In this document: positions 60,132 to 64,000 of the stretch, piece after piece
Layout of the letters: each line of letters opens with the position of its first letter
How positions within the stretch are numbered: the stretch's first letter is position 1
From: Ruixingdingia sedimenti
GTDB lineage: Bacteria; Pseudomonadota; Alphaproteobacteria; Rhodobacterales; Rhodobacteraceae
Assembly: GCF_031432425.1 (NCBI RefSeq)
Contig: NZ_JAVKPH010000005.1
Span: 176,881 to 240,880 of the forward strand
Direction: 5' to 3'
Length of the DNA stretch: 64,000 nt
Position numbers and translations under genes: made by a program
Notes under the pieces: generated by a model
What the model was told of the DNA's origin: nothing
Databases searched by the model: none
The model's input: only the letters and a program-made list of their open reading frames with translations

Positions 60132-62120
60132 TCAGAACGTCTTGGCGATGGCGAACTTCACGTTGCGGCCGGGGCCGTTGCGGGTGCCGAGCCGCGGTTT
60201 GTAGTCGCGGTCGAACAGGTTCTCGACGGCGACGCGGAATTCCGCCCCCGCCAGCACGCCGCTTTCGGGGCGGTAGCTGGCGCGCAGGCTGTGCACGGCG
60301 AAGCCGGGCGAAACCGTGGTGCCGGCGTCATACCGTTTGTCGGCGATCATTTCCCAGCTGAGATCCAGCCCCCGGTCCCACTTCTTGCCGATGGTCAGCC
60401 GTGCCTGGTTGGTCGGGGTGTGCGCATACCCTTGGCCGGGAACGCCCGCGACGGTTGTCGCCGCGTAGTCCGCGAGGTTGGCGTTGAGATCCAGATAGAT
60501 CCCGTTCGCCATGCTGTAGGCGGCTTCGAGTTCCAGCCCCTTCATGTCGGTACCGGACATGCCGGGTTCCGAGGTCAGGTCCCACGCCTTGGTATGATAG
60601 ATATTGGCCTTGAAGCTGAACGCATCGCCGGTCGCGAACAGGTCGTCCCCGCGATAGGCCGAGCCGATTTCATAGGTGCGGGCCCGTTCCGGCGTCGTCA
60701 TGTAGTTGACGATCCGCCCGCCCCAGTTCTGCGCGGTGTTGGTCAGGTCGTCGAGGATCGGCAGGCTTTCGGTATAGGCCGCGCTGGCGAAGACCGAAAA
60801 GCCGTTCGACCATTCGTAGCGCGCGGAAATCCCGCCCATCAGCGCGTCGTTGTCGTACCGGCCGTATCCGTAACGGCGCCCGTCGATGTCCTGCGTTTCA
60901 TAGCGCAGCGCCGGGGTGATCGTCAGGCCGTTGCGGAAATCCATGTCGTTGACGATGAACAGCGCCACGCGGTCGTCCGTCCCGCCGGGGGCCGAACTGG
61001 CCTCGAGCCTTTCCTTGCGGATGAACTCCACCCCCGTGCGCAAGCGGTTGTCGAAGCCGCCGAAGCGCAGTTCGGCGGTGTTCTTGATCAGCAATTGGGT
61101 GGTTTCGTAACGGTGATCGGCGTCGCCGAGCGCATTCGGCCCCCCGATCGCGGTGCTGTCGATCTGCTGGTCGGCGCGGCTGAGGCGGACCTCGAGGTTG
61201 ACCAGATCGTTCGCCGCCGGATCCCAGCCATAGCTCAGCACCGCGCTGCGCGAGGTGATGTCGCGGTCCACATTGCCGAAGAAGCCGCCGGTGGTGCCGA
61301 AGGCGTCATAGGGCACATCGCGTTCGGCTGCGCTGGTTTCGGTGAGCGACAGGCTGACATACTGGTCGCGGTTCTGCCCGAAGGTGTATTTGCCCTTGAG
61401 CAGATAGGAGGGCGTCTTGAAACCCTCTGCCCCGATGTCCAGCCCGTCGCCACCGATCTGCCGGCCCTGCCGCCGCCAGCTGTAGTTGGCGAGGAATTCG
61501 AGATCCTCGGCCGGCTGCCATGCCAGCGTCGTGCTGCTGCTGATACCGTCGCCGTTGGTGCCGAACGATAGCGCCTGCCGTACCTTCACCCCGATCTGTC
61601 CGCCGGTGAAGTCGCCTGCATCCTTGGTTTGCAGCCGCACCATGCCGCCGACGACGCCGGACCCGTATTCGAACGTACCCGTCGTGCCGCGGATCACCTC
61701 GACGCTCTTGTAGAGTTCGGGATCGGTGAGCAACTGCGTGCTGATGCGGTAGAGTTCTTCCGACCCCTGCGTGGCGCCATCGACCTGGATCAGCACCTTC
61801 TGGTTGCTGCCGTAGGTGTTGCCCGCGCCGAAGCCGCGGATGTTGATGCCGCCGCCCGTGGGGGTGGAACCGTTGATGAGCGTCACCCCGGGGACGGAAT
61901 CGATCAGTTCCGCGATGGTGTTCGCCTGCCGGTCGTCCATTTCCTCCTGGTCGATCTCGGTCACGGCGGTGGCCGTGTCGGTCTGCACGTCACGCTTGCT
62001 CTGGATGATGATCGGGTCGAGCACGGTCGTGCCCGCGGTGTCCTGGCCCAGGGCCAGTGTGGGGAACAGAAGTGCGCAACTGCTCAACAGAGCAGCACGC
62101 AGGGAATTGCGTCCAGTCAT
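60132..62120 (-). CDS. TonB-dependent outer-membrane receptor
   Basis: A 662-residue outer-membrane receptor with a signal peptide (AALLSSCALLFPTLALG, cut near residue 25), a TonB-box-like TVLDPIIIQS, a plug domain (IAELIDSVPGVTLINGSTPT, GINIRGFGAGNTYGSNQKVL, VEVIRGTTGTFEYGSGVVGG) and a 22-strand barrel ending in KFAIAKTF with the terminal Phe. It takes up a ferric siderophore, heme or another iron complex; the sequence looks closest to the heme/siderophore branch. GAGGCGG precedes the ATG at 62120. It opens the cluster with the EF-hand and flavin genes. Confidence 0.92.
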   Translation of the reverse strand: MTGRNSLRAALLSSCALLFPTLALGQDTAGTTVLDPIIIQSKRDVQTDTATAVTEIDQEEMDDRQANTIAELIDSVPGVTLINGSTPTGGGINIRGFGAGNTYGSNQKVLIQVDGATQGSEELYRISTQLLTDPELYKSVEVIRGTTGTFEYGSGVVGGMVRLQTKDAGDFTGGQIGVKVRQALSFGTNGDGISSSTTLAWQPAEDLEFLANYSWRRQGRQIGGDGLDIGAEGFKTPSYLLKGKYTFGQNRDQYVSLSLTETSAAERDVPYDAFGTTGGFFGNVDRDITSRSAVLSYGWDPAANDLVNLEVRLSRADQQIDSTAIGGPNALGDADHRYETTQLLIKNTAELRFGGFDNRLRTGVEFIRKERLEASSAPGGTDDRVALFIVNDMDFRNGLTITPALRYETQDIDGRRYGYGRYDNDALMGGISARYEWSNGFSVFASAAYTESLPILDDLTNTAQNWGGRIVNYMTTPERARTYEIGSAYRGDDLFATGDAFSFKANIYHTKAWDLTSEPGMSGTDMKGLELEAAYSMANGIYLDLNANLADYAATTVAGVPGQGYAHTPTNQARLTIGKKWDRGLDLSWEMIADKRYDAGTTVSPGFAVHSLRASYRPESGVLAGAEFRVAVENLFDRDYKPRLGTRNGPGRNVKFAIAKTF

Positions 62121-62243
62121 AGCCGCCTCGCGTCGGTCCGGTTTTCGGGGGATCGCTAGCGGGATCGTGATGCTGGCGTGGGGCAGGGAACGGAATGCGA
62201 GCGGGGCTCGCCGCTTCCGGTTCATGCGTGCTGCGTGGTTTTG

Positions 62244-62260
62244 TATACCTTAGGTAAATA
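62244..62260. promoter_or_regulatory. Candidate operator in the receptor/YncE divergent promoter region
   Basis: A nearly symmetrical AT-rich site TATACCTTAGGTAAATA, with core TACCT-T-AGGTA, in an otherwise very GC-rich window. On the minus strand it sits directly after a TTGACT box (62260-62265). Position between the two divergent genes suggests an iron-responsive repressor site, but I cannot tell whether it is for Fur/Mur, Irr or RirA. The other bases of the 62121-62449 gap hold the two ribosome sites. Confidence 0.45.
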
Positions 62261-62449
62261 GTCAAGATATGATCGGCGCGACGGCAAAGCTGAATTGCAG
62301 ATGTGGGATTTGTGCCGCAGCGGGCGGGGCGGCGGCCCGGTTTCAGGTTGACAATCGCGCCTCCGGGCCGTCTTTCCGGTGTATCCGGCCCCTTTCCCCC
62401 GCCTGCGCCAGGTCGATGCCGGTTCCGCAACCTGACCAGGAGTATCCCC

Positions 62450-63856
62450 ATGATCCGGGCCCCTCTGCCCCTTTCGCGCGGCCTGTTGCCGCTTGCGTTC
62501 GTTCTGGCGCTGTCGCCGCTTGCGGCGCTGGCCGAATCGACCTTCCCCGCCCCGGTGGACTTTGCCGGCCGCTTCCGCGTCTCGGGCGCCGAACCGGGCC
62601 GGCCGGTCCTGCCGGGCGGGCAGGTCAGGCTGACGGGCTCCGGCCTCGTGCCGGGGCAGGCGGCGACGTTCCAGCGCGGGCTGACGGTGCTGAACGACGG
62701 CGCGCCGGCCGCGGATGCCGATGGCAACCTGAACTTCACTTTCACCCTGCCGGCGGATGCGGCGGTGGGGCTGCATCCGGTGGCGGTGTTCCTCGACACC
62801 CCCTCGTCCACGGTGCTGGTGGATGTGAAGGTGTCGCCCGACATCCCGGTGACGAACACCGATGCCTTCGCCGTGAACGGCGTGAAACCCGCGCCGGGGC
62901 TCTACCAGTCCGCCTACAGCGCGCGGGTGGGGGCGCTGTTCGTGACCTCGGCCTCGTTCCGTCCGGCGGGATCGAAACTGCTCAAGCTCGACCCCGAGAC
63001 GCTGGCGGTGCTGGCCGAAATCACCCCGCCCGACCTGCCCGAGGACCAGCGCCCCCCGGGGCAGGAGGGGCCGCAGCCGGTGGGCGTGTTCGGCGTGGCG
63101 GTGGATGAGGCGAAGGGCACGGTCTGGGTGACGAACACCTTCCACAACACCGTTGCGGTCTATGGCCAGGATGACCTGTCGCTGGTCAGGCAGTTCGCCC
63201 CCGGCACCGTCTATCACGCCCGCGACGTGATCGTGGACGGCGCGCGCGGGCGGGCCTATGCCTCTGCCTCGGCGACCGACGGGGTGCATGTGTTCGACAC
63301 CGCGACGCTGGAAAAGGTGGGGGTGATCCAGATCGCCTCGGCCAGGCGCGGCGGCGAGTTCTCGGTGATGAGCCTCGCGCTGGATGCGGCGGGCGGGCGG
63401 CTTTTCGCGGTCAGCCGGATCAGCAACGAACTGGCGGTGATCGACCTCGCCACCGATACCGTCGCGCAGGTGATCGACCTGCCGGGCGCAAAGAACGCCA
63501 GCGGCGTGACCTTCGATGCCGCCTCGGGCCGGGTGCTCGTGGCCGCGCAGGACAGCGACAACCTGCTGGTGGTGGATCTGGACAGCGGCAAGGTGGTGCA
63601 GGACGTGCCGGTGGGCGCGGGCGCGCTGAACGTGGCGCACGAGCCGGTGACGGGCCTCGCCTATGTGTCGAACCGCGGCGCGGGGACGGTGACGGTGGTG
63701 TCGCCCGAAGGCGCGGTGGTCGCGGTGCTGGACGGCGGCAGCTATCCCAACCACGTCCATGCCGATGGCCGCGGCAATGTCTATGCGGTGAACAAGGCGC
63801 TCGGCCCCGACGATGCGCAGGGCGACCACGTGCGCCTGATCCGCCGCAAGGACTGA
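62450..63856 (+). CDS. Exported YncE-like beta-propeller protein
   Basis: A 468-residue secreted protein. A signal peptide (LLPLAFVLALSPLAALA, cut near residue 28) is followed by an N-terminal beta-sandwich-like part with GQVRLTGSGLVPGQAATF, then seven-bladed propeller repeats of the YVTN/YncE type such as VFGVAVDEAKGTVWVTNTFH, RLFAVSRISNELAVIDLATD and LAYVSNRGAGTVTVVSPEG. In E. coli yncE is next to and divergent from the receptor gene yncD; the same arrangement occurs here. AGGAG precedes the ATG. The function of YncE is unresolved. Confidence 0.88.
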   Translation: MIRAPLPLSRGLLPLAFVLALSPLAALAESTFPAPVDFAGRFRVSGAEPGRPVLPGGQVRLTGSGLVPGQAATFQRGLTVLNDGAPAADADGNLNFTFTLPADAAVGLHPVAVFLDTPSSTVLVDVKVSPDIPVTNTDAFAVNGVKPAPGLYQSAYSARVGALFVTSASFRPAGSKLLKLDPETLAVLAEITPPDLPEDQRPPGQEGPQPVGVFGVAVDEAKGTVWVTNTFHNTVAVYGQDDLSLVRQFAPGTVYHARDVIVDGARGRAYASASATDGVHVFDTATLEKVGVIQIASARRGGEFSVMSLALDAAGGRLFAVSRISNELAVIDLATDTVAQVIDLPGAKNASGVTFDAASGRVLVAAQDSDNLLVVDLDSGKVVQDVPVGAGALNVAHEPVTGLAYVSNRGAGTVTVVSPEGAVVAVLDGGSYPNHVHADGRGNVYAVNKALGPDDAQGDHVRLIRRKD

Positions 63857-63897
63857 CCGCCGCCCCCCACCCGCCGGCTGGCCCGGCCGACGGGGCC

Positions 63898-63921
63898 GGA
63901 GCCTCCGGCGGGGATATTTGG
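63898..63921 (+). repeat. Dispersed GGATATTT element, family A copy 6
   Basis: GGAGCCTCCGGCGGGGATAT followed by TTGG, lying between the YncE-like gene and the transposase end in a convergent gap. It ends at GGTCTAG, which may be the flank of the insertion sequence, and lacks the GACAGAAA arm of other copies. Confidence 0.75.
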
Positions 63922-63928
63922 GTCTAGG

Positions 63929-64000
63929 TCATGTTGACAAATGGCGGAGCCAGAGGCGGATCGACGTGATGTCGATGAAGCCCAGGAAGCTTTCGGCGGT
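63929..64000 (-). CDS. IS5-family transposase, C-terminal end (cut by window edge)
   Basis: Only 23 codons and a stop lie inside the window, reading TAESFLGFIDITSIRLWLRH then LST. This resembles the C-terminus of IS5-type transposases common in Rhodobacteraceae. The rest of the element is beyond 64000. No terminal inverted repeat could be identified in the few bases visible to the left. The call rests on sequence resemblance alone. Confidence 0.6.
   Translation of the reverse strand, partial: TAESFLGFIDITSIRLWLRHLST

Overview
The window is a stretch of very GC-rich chromosome from an alphaproteobacterium, most likely a member of the Rhodobacteraceae (Rhodobacterales). Supporting features are the short proline--tRNA ligase without an editing insertion, the lgt / MidA-type methyltransferase / pgeF run, the Hsp20 plus DUF1150 pair, the ScfR-type regulator, the trxB / lrp divergent pair, and the intergenic repeat containing GGGGATATTT. 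I cannot assign a genus. Most of the window is core housekeeping sequence. No tRNA, rRNA, CRISPR array, prophage or complete insertion sequence was seen. A truncated IS5-type transposase end is cut by the right edge.

Layout from left to right. 1-2814 (minus): a PerM/AI-2E permease, an Hda-type DnaA homologue and the N-terminal half of polyphosphate kinase. 3124-7154 (plus): proS, a YbiI-like zinc-finger protein and the lipoprotein-release ABC transporter lolC/F-lolD. 7315-12979 (minus): histidine genes hisB-hisH and hisA-hisF-orf-hisE, separated by two plus-strand genes (DUF2147, EamA). 13101-24031: a ScfR-like regulator, an H-type lectin, prs, an isomerase/hydrolase pair, threonine aldolase with YcgN, ribF, a MaoC hydratase, a HAD phosphatase, a family II pyrophosphatase and a TraB/GumN protein. 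24095-26230: a textbook groES-groEL operon with promoter, CIRCE and terminator. 26323-36086: a glycosyltransferase, Nudix, lipase, purE-purK, hsp20-DUF1150, the sat-cysC fusion, trxB, lrp and a 49-residue small protein. 36227-48900: pgeF-midA-lgt, ubiK, an SDR, ugd, ghrA and the cell-shape operon mreB-mreC-mreD-mrdA-rodA. 49103-50821: leuA behind a leucine-rich leader peptide that looks leaderless. 50917-55668: an HxlR regulator with a divergent NAD(P)-binding protein, an 18-repeat MORN protein and nadE.

The most interesting part is 55854-63856. A TonB-dependent receptor gene is followed on the same strand by an EF-hand protein, then by four translationally coupled genes: DUF2271, PepSY membrane protein, ApbE flavin transferase, and a membrane-anchored flavodoxin/FNR-type reductase. 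A secreted YncE-like beta-propeller gene is divergent. The DUF2271 protein carries a seven-residue segment (D105 to T111) that resembles the ApbE flavinylation motif. I infer an electron route from cytoplasmic NAD(P)H across the inner membrane to a covalently flavinylated periplasmic protein, probably to reduce iron or a ferric chelate brought in by the receptor.

Two families of dispersed intergenic palindromic elements punctuate the window. Family A (six copies) carries GGATATTT. Family B (four copies) has nested hairpins. Every convergent gene gap longer than about 70 bases holds one of them, except the lrp gap, which has its own hairpin. They probably act as transcription ends. Two family A copies form inverted pairs whose inner arms differ in sequence but each pair with themselves.
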